Below, piece by piece: positions 30,184-39,667 of a stretch of DNA of 64,000 bases. The notes under the pieces were generated by a model. The model was given only the letters and a program-made list of their open reading frames with translations, ran no database searches and was not told where the DNA came from. The stretch's first letter is position 1; every line of letters begins with the position of its first letter. Origin of the DNA: Paenibacillus sp. OVF10 (GTDB lineage: Bacteria > Bacillota > Bacilli > Paenibacillales > Paenibacillaceae); NCBI GenBank assembly GCA_022836915.1, contig CP094668.1:4154001-4218000 (forward strand). The letters are read 5' to 3'. Made by a program: the position numbers and the translations under genes.

Positions 30184-31266
30184 ATGTTGGTATCCGTTAA
30201 AAAAGGGATGTTTCTTTGTTTGATTACTGCAATGATTTTGGTGCTCGCAGCGTGTTCAAGCAACAATAGTGGCAGCGAAGATGCAAATGGCAGCTCACAG
30301 CAAGCTGCGGAGAGTAGCATCACGAATGCAGCAACAAATGGGGAACAAACCGACGCAGACGCTTCAGCACCTGCTGAAACAACTTACCCAGTAACCGTTT
30401 CAAATTATACAACAGAGAACGGCACATGGGTGAAGAAGGATCAAACGTTTGACAAGGCACCCGAACGAGTGGTTGCCAATACACAAGGTGCAGCCGAGCT
30501 GATGATTCGCCTTGGTTTGACAGACAAACTTGTAGGTGTAGCTGCGTTGTTTGGTAGTGTACCTGAAGATATTGCTGACGAGTTTAAACAAATTCCTGTG
30601 CTTGCTGAAGGCTATGTAGGTAAGGAAGTGACAATAGGGGCTACGCCTGACCTGGTTGTAGGGCGTGGTGGATTGTTTGAGGATGCGGACTGGGGTGTTG
30701 GTACAGTAAGCAGCTTGAATGATATGGGGATTAAAACGTACGTACAAAGCACCAGTGTTCCTGATGCATCGTTAGATAGTCTGTATCAGGATATTACTGA
30801 ATTAGGTGAGATATTCAACGTACAAGCCAATGCAGCGGCATATATTGAGACGCTTAAAGCACGCGAGAATGCCTTGTCGGCCCGAGCTAGCTCTGAAACG
30901 ATCAACTATGCATCATTTTCGGATAATGGTGATGGAACTATTGGAATCTACAACGGAAATGGTGATACGTTTATTGAAAGTGCAATGTCATTAATCAATA
31001 TGCATAATATGCTTATTAATGAAACTGGCACACTCAGTCTGGAGAAGTTAATCGAGATTAATCCGGATGCAATGATTATTTCGAGGTATGCAGGTGGCAT
31101 TGATCCTGAGCAGACGATTGAAAAGCTGCTTGCCAACAAACAGGTACAAAACATTAACGCAGTTAAAAACAAAAAAATCTACATTATTGATTTCAACAAC
31201 TTCTGGGGTTACGGGGATTCCATCTTCACAGGTGTTGAAGGACTCGCTGATGATCTCGGGTTATAA
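30184..31266 (+). CDS. Iron-siderophore-type ABC transporter binding lipoprotein
   Basis: A 360-residue periplasmic-binding-protein-2 family (FepB/FhuD/BtuF-like) lipoprotein. The signal peptide ends in LAAC with Cys24 as lipid site, followed by a low-complexity Ser/Asn/Ala linker and a binding domain from about residue 75 (FDKAPERVVANTQGAAELMIRLGL). Such proteins bind iron-siderophore, heme or cobalamin outside the membrane. The ATG at 30184 is chosen because AAAGGGAGAG lies upstream and the signal peptide begins there; a longer frame from 30067 would overlap the promoter. Fur-like boxes support an iron-related ligand. No permease or ATPase gene is adjacent, so its partners are elsewhere. 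The frame is intact. Confidence 0.88.
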   Translation: MLVSVKKGMFLCLITAMILVLAACSSNNSGSEDANGSSQQAAESSITNAATNGEQTDADASAPAETTYPVTVSNYTTENGTWVKKDQTFDKAPERVVANTQGAAELMIRLGLTDKLVGVAALFGSVPEDIADEFKQIPVLAEGYVGKEVTIGATPDLVVGRGGLFEDADWGVGTVSSLNDMGIKTYVQSTSVPDASLDSLYQDITELGEIFNVQANAAAYIETLKARENALSARASSETINYASFSDNGDGTIGIYNGNGDTFIESAMSLINMHNMLINETGTLSLEKLIEINPDAMIISRYAGGIDPEQTIEKLLANKQVQNINAVKNKKIYIIDFNNFWGYGDSIFTGVEGLADDLGL

Positions 31267-31278
31267 ATGAGTACCATT

Positions 31279-31307
31279 AAAAGTCGCTTTTTTAGCGGCT
31301 TTTTTTG
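31279..31307 (+). terminator. Terminator after the iron-complex binding protein gene
   Basis: AAGTCGCT pairs with AGCGGCTT (one G-T pair) around a T loop and is followed by TTTTTT. Confidence 0.85.
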
Positions 31308-31407
31308 TTATAAGGGACCCAATTCTTGTTCCAAGCTGATCAAACTTTTATTGGAATCTAACGTTACTATTGTATAGTTAAAAATTACATAGAATGGGTG
31401 AGCCGCT

Positions 31408-32262
31408 GTGAAGATGAAGCATATGAGAAAAGTAGTTGCCGTTGCATTAGTGATGTCGGTGTTATTACCACTGGGGCCTCAAAAATCTGAAGCGGCATCC
31501 AAATACGTTGATTTGGAAATTCAGTGGGCAGACGGTAGTATTAACCATGTTGAGACGTTAATCAAGGATGGAGTCACGTATGGAAGCTTTTTCTCACTTG
31601 GTATTAAGGCAGGCCTAGTGTGGGGGATGGAAGATGATAAGACGGCCGTACTGAAGAGCAGTGAGAAGCATATTGTTGTGCACTTGGGAAGCAGAATTGC
31701 CGAAGTGGATGGTCAAAAAGTAGATATGGGCACAGAACCTGTGTCGTATATTAGTCACCTTTATGTGCCCATTAGATTTCTTGCATCTGCTTTGGACGGG
31801 GAAGTGACTCATCGAGATACGAAGACGAATAAGATAACCGTGACTGGGCTGAGCAATTATACCGATACTTTTTATGGTAGCGACATGGGTTACACCTATG
31901 TCATTCGCGCTACAAAAGGAGATCTTGAAATTACGAATGCTTCTACTGGACAAAAGAGCTCAATTCCGTTAGGTATAAAGGACATTAATGTGAATACTCA
32001 TGATCTCAAGATAAATTTCAAGAGGAGTCCCCAAAATCTACTTATTGTCATCATTGAACACACTAATCGAAAAACAGAAGACTACGATCTTTACACGTTG
32101 GTATTCAAAAATAAAGGTCTGATTCGCAAATCCATTGCTCATGGGGTAATGGAGCCGCATGAAATTTTGAATTCAGATGGTAGTATTCAACTCATAGATG
32201 ACAATAAGATACGTATTATCGATGATGGAAGCGGTAAGGTGCTTGAAGTGCTTCCTCGCTGA
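31408..32262 (+). CDS. Secreted protein with copper amine oxidase N-terminal-like domain
   Basis: A 284-residue exported protein starting at GTG behind GGGTGAG. It has a signal peptide (about 1-29, cleavage near SEAASK) and a domain of about 100 residues resembling the copper amine oxidase N-terminal (stalk) fold, with the typical VSYISHLYVPIRFLASALDGEV segment. The C-terminal half (about 140-284) is not recognised. Such domains are abundant in Paenibacillus exported proteins and are probably structural, not catalytic. It is monocistronic between two hairpins. A specific function cannot be given. Confidence 0.75.
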   Translation: MKMKHMRKVVAVALVMSVLLPLGPQKSEAASKYVDLEIQWADGSINHVETLIKDGVTYGSFFSLGIKAGLVWGMEDDKTAVLKSSEKHIVVHLGSRIAEVDGQKVDMGTEPVSYISHLYVPIRFLASALDGEVTHRDTKTNKITVTGLSNYTDTFYGSDMGYTYVIRATKGDLEITNASTGQKSSIPLGIKDINVNTHDLKINFKRSPQNLLIVIIEHTNRKTEDYDLYTLVFKNKGLIRKSIAHGVMEPHEILNSDGSIQLIDDNKIRIIDDGSGKVLEVLPR

Positions 32263-32324
32263 ATATATATCTGATCCGATATTCATACGTCACCAATTAA
32301 AGAACAATAATACAAACATCTCAA

Positions 32325-32355
32325 AGAGCCGCTGATCACGATGATCAGCGGCTCT
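32325..32355. terminator. Perfect 14-base-pair hairpin
   Basis: AGAGCCGCTGATCA (32325-32338) pairs with TGATCAGCGGCTCT (32342-32355) around a three-base loop. It follows the exported-protein gene. No strong T run follows, but the stem is long enough to act as a terminator. Confidence 0.75.
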
Positions 32356-32472
32356 AGCATATTTCTTCCTGAATCTTTTTATAGTGATATTAATCTTTCA
32401 AGACAGCTTGACTTGTGAATATATTATCAGTATAGTGTGAATCAGTTCACACTTCACATTAAGGAGTAATCT

Positions 32473-33140
32473 ATGCCAAAAAATTCTTTCTTTCGTTTAG
32501 ATGAAGCAAGGCGCGAGGACATATCGAATAGCGCTATGCATCTTTTTGTTAATAACCTTTACGAGGATATAACTATGAAGATGGTTTTGGATAGTTTGTC
32601 CATGCACCCCGGAACATTTTATCGATATTTTGAAGACAAAGATGACCTTTATTGTCAATTAATACGTAATGTGACCCAGAAAAGAGCTGCATATTTTAGT
32701 AACAGTAATGAAGATTCCCTTTACAGCTATTTCCTTACTGGCTTATTTGGTAACGTTAATGGCATGGTGACCGAGCCGCTGAATGAGTTGGAAATCAAAC
32801 TGACTAAAACGTTTTCATATATTCCTGAGGACATTTTGCTTAAAGTATATGTGAATGTGTTAAAGGGCGAGTCATTCCCCATGATCAAGGACATTTTACG
32901 CCGAATGAGGGTTGATGGATATCTCCGACCGGATGTTGACGACGACCTGATTTCTTTTATGTTTGAGTCAATGCAGCTTAATTTAATCTTGTTTTTAGAG
33001 AATTCGATATTAAGGACTCTAAGCTGCAACATAAGATCAGCAAATACTTTGCTGAATTTATGGGCCATGGACTGCTTGAAGATCATAAATATTCTGAAAT
33101 GGTTAGCGATCTCAAGGGGAAAGAAAATGAAAACCTATGA
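32473..33140 (+). CDS. TetR-family regulator (one frameshift)
   Basis: A TetR/AcrR-type regulator, about 222 residues after correction. The N-terminal helix-turn-helix is visible around residues 28-60 (MVLDSLSMHPGTFYRYFEDKDDLY). As the sequence stands, the frame runs on into the next gene and looks like a fusion. One extra base near 33010-33014 gives the expected TetR C-terminus (KLQHKISKYFAEFMGHGLLE and onward) and a stop at 33138-33140. It then overlaps the hydrolase start by 14 bases, a normal operon arrangement. AAGGAG precedes the ATG. It probably controls itself and the hydrolase. Confidence 0.8.
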
Positions 33141-34262
33141 CGTATTTCCAGAACCAATTGGCGGCTATACTGTCGGTCGAACCCAGATGGATTTTGAGTA
33201 CACGGCATCAGATTACACCAAAAGAGAACTGACCGCTTTTGTGTATTATCCGTCTGACAGTAGCGAAGGTAAAACTACATCAACGTACATGTTTCCTGAA
33301 GTCTACGGGATGTTTAATGAGCAGCCACTTGTCACTGCGTTGAAGGATGTTTTCTCTATAGATATCAAGACCCAGTGTTACGACGACCTTGCTCTCTCCG
33401 GGAAGGAAAAGCGCTATCCAGTGTTATTCTATGTTTGCGGTGGAGGCGGTTCTCCAGAATGGGGTACAGTGCTCTGTACAGACTTGGCAAGTATGGGGTA
33501 TGTTGTGGTAAGCATCGGCCATCAGAATAGCACGATGTATAAACGTAAAGATGGGCGCCTGTTTAATGTATCCAAGGATTTTTCGGATGTCATTACAGCG
33601 TTTGGTGAAGATCCGGAGATGCTGGCGTTGGCTGGTAAGATGGAGATGCGTCCTGACGATGAAACTGCCATTGAGATGTGCCGTAACGTGCTTGCACTAC
33701 CGATACTTTCCAAGATAACAGAGTATAGTGAATCACAGGCAGAAGATGTAAGGTATGTAGCCGATTATCTTTACAAACTGGACTCTGGAGAGCTGAATTC
33801 CATCTTTAAGGGCAGATTGCTGCTTGACATCGGCATGGGTATAGTCGGACATTCTTATGGAGGGCCTACGACGGCGATGGTTTGCCGGGATGACGACCGG
33901 TTCGCCTGCGGGATTGGCTTGGATAGCGGTGCGTTTGGACTTCTTGACAGCGATCTTAAGAAACCCTTCTTGCTACTGTTTTGTGAACCTAACTTTAATA
34001 TGAATGCGATTATTGGCGCTAACAATAGCATGGAGACCTATTATTTCTCAGTTGATCGTGTTGCACATTTGGATTACTGTGACATCGTGTTTACAAGTGT
34101 TAATGAGGAACTCAGAGGTGAACGGGATGCTATGGAGATGCGAAATATTGTTACAGACTATGCGAAGAACTTTTTGATCATTACATACTGCAGAAGGCAG
34201 CAAGTGTGGAAAGCCTGGCATACGATGGTGTGGAATTGATCAGGAAGACCAGCAACAAGTGA
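33127..34262 (+). CDS. Alpha/beta hydrolase, PAF-acetylhydrolase-like (one frameshift near the end)
   Basis: A serine hydrolase of about 378 residues. The nucleophile elbow is GHSYGG (IVGHSYGGPTTAMVC), and the oxyanion-side strand is YPVLFYVCGGGGSPEWG. The overall order resembles platelet-activating-factor acetylhydrolase-like and dienelactone-hydrolase-like enzymes. The start at 33127 has AAGGGGAAAG upstream. The C-terminus breaks at five T (34171-34175); six give NFFDHYILQKAASVESLAYD and a stop at 34260-34262. No signal peptide is seen, so it is cytoplasmic. The natural ester substrate is unknown. It is encoded with the overlapping TetR regulator. Confidence 0.78.
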
Positions 34263-34330
34263 CATAACCGAGAGACTACTGATTAATATATGTAAATTAA
34301 TGCATGTCAAAGAACTAGCCGTACAGACGC

Positions 34331-34365
34331 AGAGCCGATAACCCTATTACGCGGTTATCGGCTCT
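34331..34365. terminator. Bidirectional terminator between hydrolase and cupin genes
   Basis: AGAGCCGATAACC pairs perfectly with GGTTATCGGCTCT around a nine-base loop, between convergent genes. Neither side has a long T run. Confidence 0.8.
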
Positions 34366-34412
34366 CTGACTCTGATATTGCAAATTGACATCCTGGTTCC
34401 AATAACTGACGC

Positions 34413-34751
34413 TTATTCGGCCTTAGTCCCGTCAGTGTTTACTTCGCTTCCAGGTTCCATCAACATGATATGACATTCCTTTTCGGCGGAAGGCTTGATC
34501 TCGACTCCCTTAGGGACAATATACATCTCACCCTTGGAAATCTTCACTTGCCCATCACGAAAATCAATTATCATTTCCCCTTCGAGCACAAAAAATAACT
34601 TATCGGTCTCCTCATGAACATGCCACTCAAAATCTCCAGCAATCTTAACGATCTTAAATTGATAGTCATTCATTTCACCAATGAGTTTGGGAGACCAAAG
34701 ATCGTTTAATTTCGAGAATTCCTCATTCAATTGAATAGCTTGATAGTGCAT
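34413..34751 (-). CDS. Small cupin-domain protein
   Basis: A 112-residue single-domain cupin. Metal-type motif 1 is WHVHEETDKLFFVLEGE (two His and a Glu) and motif 2 lies around PKGVEIKPSAEKECHIMLMEPG, where the usual Pro-x-x-x-His is degenerate. The ATG at 34751 is chosen because AGGAGGA is then six bases away; another ATG at 34757 is too close. Small cupins of this type may bind sugars or metals, and function cannot be assigned. It is monocistronic and convergent with the hydrolase gene. Confidence 0.82.
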   Translation of the reverse strand: MHYQAIQLNEEFSKLNDLWSPKLIGEMNDYQFKIVKIAGDFEWHVHEETDKLFFVLEGEMIIDFRDGQVKISKGEMYIVPKGVEIKPSAEKECHIMLMEPGSEVNTDGTKAE

Positions 34752-34830
34752 CGTCATTCCTCCTGTGTATTAATCCTATAGTTTCAGTATACTGATCTAA
34801 GCTTTTGTATAACATGGATGTCTATTGAAA

Positions 34831-35657
34831 TCAGGATGGATTATTGATGAACTTCAGACGATACTCCGTAGGAGAAATACCACATTGTTTCTTGAACACT
34901 CTGCTAAAATAAAAGGGGTCAGCTATGCCAACGGTCTCAGCAATCTGTTGTACAGACGCATCACTTGCCAATAACATTTGCTGTGCCATGTTTATACGAT
35001 ATTTCAATACATATTCTGCCGGACCCATACCCGCATGTCTTCTAAACACGTAGGAAAGTCGATTTCGATTAACGTTATTTTGTTCTGCAAGCGATGCGAC
35101 AGTCAGACTTTGATCATAGTATTCTTGGATATAGGTAGAGACCCGTTCGAATAAAACATCTGATTCACCACTATTTTGCCTATGATCAACACATATTAAA
35201 GTCTCATTCAGTACATCGCGAAACAGCATCTCGGTCTGAAACTTTGAAATACCTCCACGCTGATTATACACATGCCAAAGACGCGTGATTAATTCGATCA
35301 GACGTGGGGACTGACCCGTTGATAATTCAAAATGCTGATGGGAAAAGCTTGTCTCTTCGAGGTCCGAACTACATATCCGGTATAAAACGAGGATGTATTC
35401 CCAGTCCGTTCTATGAAACACGGTTTGATCCAATTTCATTTTCGCGCCCCCATGTACAACTTTTCCTGGTGAAAAGATGTAGGGCGTACCATCAAATTGA
35501 AATTGTATTTTTCCTGTAAGAGGAAATACAAATCCAGGAAAAGAATCGGTATAGTCAGCCGGGGAACCCCTGGATTTCTAGCATATCGATATACTCCTTC
35601 TACTTGAAAAGGAATGTGTGCAAAATGCGCTGCTAACTGATTAACGTCTACTTTCAC
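34831..35657 (-). CDS. AraC-family regulator with cupin sensor domain (one frameshift), Fur-controlled
   Basis: An AraC-type transcription factor of about 275 residues, with an N-terminal cupin ligand domain (about 1-150) and a C-terminal double helix-turn-helix (about 175-275, VASLAEQNNVNRNRLSYVFR and IADPFYFSRVFKKQCGIS). The frame breaks near the CC/GGGG junction at 35559-35564 (plus strand); one more base gives RADYTDSFPGFVFPLTGKIQ. The start is GTG with GAGG upstream. A near-perfect Fur box sits in the spacer of its promoter, so it should be made when iron is low. By analogy with siderophore-sensing AraC proteins it may activate iron uptake genes, which is inference. Confidence 0.82.
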
Positions 35658-35724
35658 ATTACGTACCTCATTTCAAAAGTGTTTGCCGGTCATTCTAATA
35701 TAAATCGTTGTGCACCTTACTCCA

Positions 35725-35753
35725 ACATTATTGATAACGATTATCACTGTCAA
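35725..35753 (-). promoter_or_regulatory. Promoter with embedded Fur box for the AraC-type gene
   Basis: Read on the minus strand, TTGACA (35753-35748), a 17-base spacer and TAATGT (35730-35725) form a sigma A promoter. The spacer contains TGATAACGATTATCA (35732-35746), which matches the 7-1-7 Fur operator at all but one position. Fur bound here would directly exclude RNA polymerase. The site is also about 115 bases upstream of the divergent histidine kinase gene, so it might affect both. Confidence 0.75.
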
Positions 35754-35860
35754 CATATATAATGATAAAGAAAGCTCTTTTTTACATATGGGCAATAGAA
35801 TCCATCTTGTGTTAACATGTGCACTAACTAATCCAATTGCTTGCTTGAGAAGGGGAACCC

Positions 35861-37330
35861 ATGTCAATTCGAATAAAAATGCTGCTGTCTTTCACGGGCA
35901 TGCTCGTTATAAGTCTACTGTTCATCCTGCTTACGGCAAGTCTGTATACGATTGCGGCCACAGGGGATCTACAGAGTTTCCGTGATATATACAAGGTACA
36001 TTATCAGATCAACCCCCTGACTGAACAGGGAGAATCGATCTTTCAAGAGATGAAGTTCCTGGCCAAAAATGACCCGGACGACCTGCAGAACAAGGTTTTG
36101 CTGCGTGAATATGATATGAAGCTTCGAGCTGAGAAGTCAGGGCTCTACGTCAGACGTGAGAATAGCCAGATCTTCGAATCGCTGACCTTCAACCAGCCAG
36201 AGCTGAAGCAAGCACTTCCTGCCTATGATCTTAACAATTACCAGATTCGGAGCACCTTCAATATTGGTGAGCGATTTTACGCGTATGCAAAATTTGATTT
36301 TCAGTATTCAGACGGGGAACGAGGGAGTATCTTTGTCATTCGCGAGAGAAGCCCCTTTGCGGAGCTTACTCGCAAACTGCTACCTGTGATGTCATTCCTG
36401 CTTATTGGCGTCCTCATCATTGCAAATCTACTCTTGTTCCGCTGGATCACGCGCAGCTTCATTAAGCCATTGAATCAACTACGAAGTTCAGCCGAACATA
36501 TTAAAGATGGCAATCTATCCTTTAAGCTTCAGCTAAACTCCAATGACGAGGTTGGTCAACTCAGCGAAGCGTTTGAGAGCATGCGGAATCAATTACAGCT
36601 CTCCTATGCATTACGAGAGCAGGACGAAGTAAACCGCAAAGAGCTCATCTCCAACATTTCGCATGATCTCCGTACGCCGATTACCAATATCAAAGGGTAT
36701 ATTGAGGGTATTCGTGACGGAGTGGCTAATACTCCCGAGAAAATGGAGAGTTACGTTAATATCATTCACTCCAAAGCAGTTAGCATGGATAAGCTGGTGG
36801 ATGAACTGTTTTTGTATTCCAAGCTCGACTTGAACCAAGAACCTTTCCTGTTCAAGACAGTTGATCTCGCCGATTTCCTTGAAGATAGCATCGAAGAGCT
36901 GAGATATGATCTGGAGGATAAAGGTGTTGCCCTGGAATGGATTAACCAGGTGTCTGGTCCCGCCATGGCTGCTGTGGATCCAGAGAAGTTAAAACGTACC
37001 GTTGTTAATGTGGTGGATAATGCACTCAAATACATGGAGAATGAACACAAACGGTTCGAGATTACACTTCAAGCTGATGAGAAATGGATTACAATGGCCT
37101 TTAAAGATAATGGCAGGGGAATACCCGAAGAGGCACTGCCTTATATATTTGAACGCTTTTATCGTGCAGAACAATCCCGCAATTCCTCAACGGGCGGAAG
37201 TGGACTTGGACTGGCAATAGCCCGCCAAATCATTGATGGACATGGGGGCTTCATCTGGGCAGAAAGCCAGCCCAATGATGGCACGAGCATATATATCAAG
37301 CTGAAACGGCTGAATGAAGAGAGGGACTAA
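35861..37330 (+). CDS. Sensor histidine kinase, HAMP-HisKA-HATPase type
   Basis: A 489-residue membrane sensor kinase. It has membrane segments at about 7-30 and 170-195 flanking an extracellular sensor region of about 140 residues, a HAMP linker (SFIKPLNQLRSSAEHIKDGN), the HisKA box ISHDLRTPITNIKGY with the phosphoacceptor His, and ATPase motifs VVDNALKYMEN, DNGRGIPEEALPYIFERFYR and GGSGLGLAIAR. AAGGGGA precedes the ATG. It is followed seven bases later by its OmpR-type regulator. The signal sensed is unknown. The neighbouring SLH and ankyrin genes downstream may be targets, given co-orientation only. The frame is intact. Confidence 0.93.
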   Translation: MSIRIKMLLSFTGMLVISLLFILLTASLYTIAATGDLQSFRDIYKVHYQINPLTEQGESIFQEMKFLAKNDPDDLQNKVLLREYDMKLRAEKSGLYVRRENSQIFESLTFNQPELKQALPAYDLNNYQIRSTFNIGERFYAYAKFDFQYSDGERGSIFVIRERSPFAELTRKLLPVMSFLLIGVLIIANLLLFRWITRSFIKPLNQLRSSAEHIKDGNLSFKLQLNSNDEVGQLSEAFESMRNQLQLSYALREQDEVNRKELISNISHDLRTPITNIKGYIEGIRDGVANTPEKMESYVNIIHSKAVSMDKLVDELFLYSKLDLNQEPFLFKTVDLADFLEDSIEELRYDLEDKGVALEWINQVSGPAMAAVDPEKLKRTVVNVVDNALKYMENEHKRFEITLQADEKWITMAFKDNGRGIPEEALPYIFERFYRAEQSRNSSTGGSGLGLAIARQIIDGHGGFIWAESQPNDGTSIYIKLKRLNEERD

Positions 37331-37336
37331 TGAGTA

Positions 37337-38029
37337 ATGGCAAACATTTTGATCATTGAAGATGAAACAACGATTGCGGAACTGGAACGGGATTATTTTG
37401 AGCTCAACGGATTTTCTGTGGATCTCTGCCATACTGGAGATGAAGGCCTGAAACAGGCACTGGAGGGGGACTATAATCTGATCATTGTTGATCTGATGCT
37501 TCCGGGACTCGACGGCTTCGAATGTTGCAGGCGCATTCGCGAGGTGAAGGAGGTGCCCATCCTTGTCGTTTCCGCGAAAAAGGAAGAAATCGATAAGATC
37601 AGGACATTTAATCTGGGAGTTGATGACTTTATTACAAAACCGTTCAGCCCAAGTGAATTAGTTGCGCGAGCAAAGGCTCATTTGACCCGATACGAGAGAC
37701 TACTTGGTAAAAACAAACCAGCTGAGCAGGATGAAATCCACATTCGCGGGCTTCACATTGATAAAGGATCACGCCGCGTTTTTGTTAATGGAGAAGAGGT
37801 GGCGATTACAACCAAGGAATTCGAGTTACTTGTATTTCTTGCGAGTCATCCCAATCGTGTATTCAGCAAATCTGATCTGTTCGAGCGGATCTGGGGCATG
37901 GATTCCACCGGAGACATTGCAACGGTAACCGTCCATATTCGCAAACTGCGTGGGAAGCTGGAGACAGACCCCAAAAATCCGGAGTATATCGAAACCGTCT
38001 GGGGCGCGGGCTATCGGTTTACTGCATAA
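37337..38029 (+). CDS. OmpR/PhoB-family response regulator
   Basis: A 230-residue two-domain regulator, intact. The receiver (about 1-120) has the acidic pair in IIEDE, the phosphoacceptor Asp in IIVDLMLPGLDG and the conserved Lys in DDFITKPFSP. The C-terminal winged helix (about 130-230) has TTKEFELLVFLASHPNRVFS and the recognition helix region ATVTVHIRKLRGKLE. It lies seven bases after the histidine kinase gene and forms a pair with it. No clear terminator follows, so read-through into the SLH gene at 38149 is possible. Confidence 0.95.
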   Translation: MANILIIEDETTIAELERDYFELNGFSVDLCHTGDEGLKQALEGDYNLIIVDLMLPGLDGFECCRRIREVKEVPILVVSAKKEEIDKIRTFNLGVDDFITKPFSPSELVARAKAHLTRYERLLGKNKPAEQDEIHIRGLHIDKGSRRVFVNGEEVAITTKEFELLVFLASHPNRVFSKSDLFERIWGMDSTGDIATVTVHIRKLRGKLETDPKNPEYIETVWGAGYRFTA

Positions 38030-38148
38030 GTTTCGTGAAAATTTAGACCCAGTTTATATTTTGTTAATAACTTTGTCCTTGGGAGTTTCTTTTTGTCCTC
38101 TATTCTATAGATACAGGCAACTACAACCTATAGAGGAGGAATTCAACT

Positions 38149-39657
38149 ATGAATTCTACAACCCGCAAAATCGCTACTTTTTTAACCATAACTGCATTAG
38201 GTACAGCAGTATTCCCGCTAACTGCGAATCAAGTACATGCAGCTACATACGTTACTAACATTGCAGCAACAACCGCACAGCTTAACCAACAGCAGATTGA
38301 AGCTGCTATCAAGGATCTGAATAGCTTGGGGATCATGAACGGATATGCAGATCAATCTATGGGTGAACATCGAGCAATTACCCGTGCTGAACTAGCTTCC
38401 TTGGTTTTCAAAACGTTTAATTTGGAGAGCAAGACGGGAGAAACCGTAGAATTGACGGATGTGAATCCGAATGCATGGTATGCGCCATATGCGTCAAAGC
38501 TTGTTGAACTCGGCATCATGCAAGCTAACGATGGACAATTCAATCCGCAGACTCAAGTGTCGGATGCTGAACTCGAACAAGTCGTATCTAAAGCAATGCA
38601 ACGTGATGTTAAGTCCGTTCACCATTGGATGAGCGAGTTCTACTCCGAGAACGGTACAGCAACGCGTGGCGAAACAGCGGTGTTGTTGCAAACTGCACAC
38701 CAAGCTATTCCTTCGGAGCAAGCTCAAATTAAGAGCGTTAGATCTCTGAATGCCATTACGTTAATTGTAACTTTTGACAAACCGCTGACAGCGGCGAATG
38801 AAGCTTTTGCCAAGGCACAAACGGATTTTGCGTTTAGTGCTGGGCTGACGTTAACCAATATGCCCCGTTTGAAAACAGGGTCAATTGCGACTTACATCGT
38901 TCCAACGTCCGTACAAGATGCTGGTGAAGTGTACAACCTGACTTACAAAGGCCAAGACACTGGTTCCTTTGAAGGCAGTGCCACGAAAATAAACATGACA
39001 ACAGCTAGTCAAGTAACGAATGATACATTCGAGATTGAAGCACTGCAAGTGAATGGTGTAGTGGATTACGGTTACATCATTTCGGCTTACAGCGGTGGTC
39101 GAGGAGCTAATGCATTTGTGCTGAATGATCAAGAGCAAGCAGCAGGCAAAACATATCAAATCATTTCTTCCATGCAGGCAAGACAAGTTGTAATTACGCC
39201 AGAAGGTGGCGAGCCTATCGTTGCCAGATATGTCCCGTTCACGCAATCCACAGACGGTAAACAAGAACCGAAGTTCCGTTTGCCTGAAGGACAAACGCTG
39301 AAATCAGGTGTCACATATACGGTTTCTTCGGATTGGGCCAACATCGAAAATGCTTCATTTACGGCGAAATCGTTTGATGCACTAGTGGTTGCAAGTGCTC
39401 AAGCAGTGAGCGAAACCTCCATTGAAGTTACACTTGACCAGGATCCTGGGGATGAACTGTTCTCTGGTCGAAGTGTAACGTTAACTTCACCTAGCGGGAA
39501 TGTTCTGACGGCCACTTATAAATATTCAAGTCGAAAAGGTGCGACGGGCGTATTCGACATAACGAATGATGGGAAGTTGACTCCAGGTACTACGTATACA
39601 ATAAATCCAGTTGGCGATTGGAGTGTCGCTTCTTCGGTCACCTTGACACTGGAGTAA
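38149..39657 (+). CDS. Exported SLH-domain protein
   Basis: A 502-residue cell-surface protein with a signal peptide (about 1-31, VHAATY cleavage region) and S-layer-homology repeats at about 48-180. Recognisable SLH pieces are IKDLNSLGIMNGYADQSMG, AITRAELASLVFKTF, ELTDVNPNAWYAPYASKLVE and ATRGETAVLLQTA. SLH repeats bind pyruvylated secondary cell wall polymer and hold the protein on the wall. The remainder (about 190-502) looks like repeated all-beta Ig-like modules (KSVRSLNAITLIVTFDKPL and similar), without a catalytic motif. AGGAGG precedes the ATG. The ankyrin lipoprotein gene follows after 10 bases. The frame is intact. Confidence 0.88.
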   Translation: MNSTTRKIATFLTITALGTAVFPLTANQVHAATYVTNIAATTAQLNQQQIEAAIKDLNSLGIMNGYADQSMGEHRAITRAELASLVFKTFNLESKTGETVELTDVNPNAWYAPYASKLVELGIMQANDGQFNPQTQVSDAELEQVVSKAMQRDVKSVHHWMSEFYSENGTATRGETAVLLQTAHQAIPSEQAQIKSVRSLNAITLIVTFDKPLTAANEAFAKAQTDFAFSAGLTLTNMPRLKTGSIATYIVPTSVQDAGEVYNLTYKGQDTGSFEGSATKINMTTASQVTNDTFEIEALQVNGVVDYGYIISAYSGGRGANAFVLNDQEQAAGKTYQIISSMQARQVVITPEGGEPIVARYVPFTQSTDGKQEPKFRLPEGQTLKSGVTYTVSSDWANIENASFTAKSFDALVVASAQAVSETSIEVTLDQDPGDELFSGRSVTLTSPSGNVLTATYKYSSRKGATGVFDITNDGKLTPGTTYTINPVGDWSVASSVTLTLE

Positions 39658-39667
39658 GGGAGGCAGT

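Noticed and set aside
32473..34239. A novel TetR-alpha/beta hydrolase fusion protein
   Set aside because: The alternative frame holds a better TetR C-terminus with its own stop, and the hydrolase has its own start and ribosome site.
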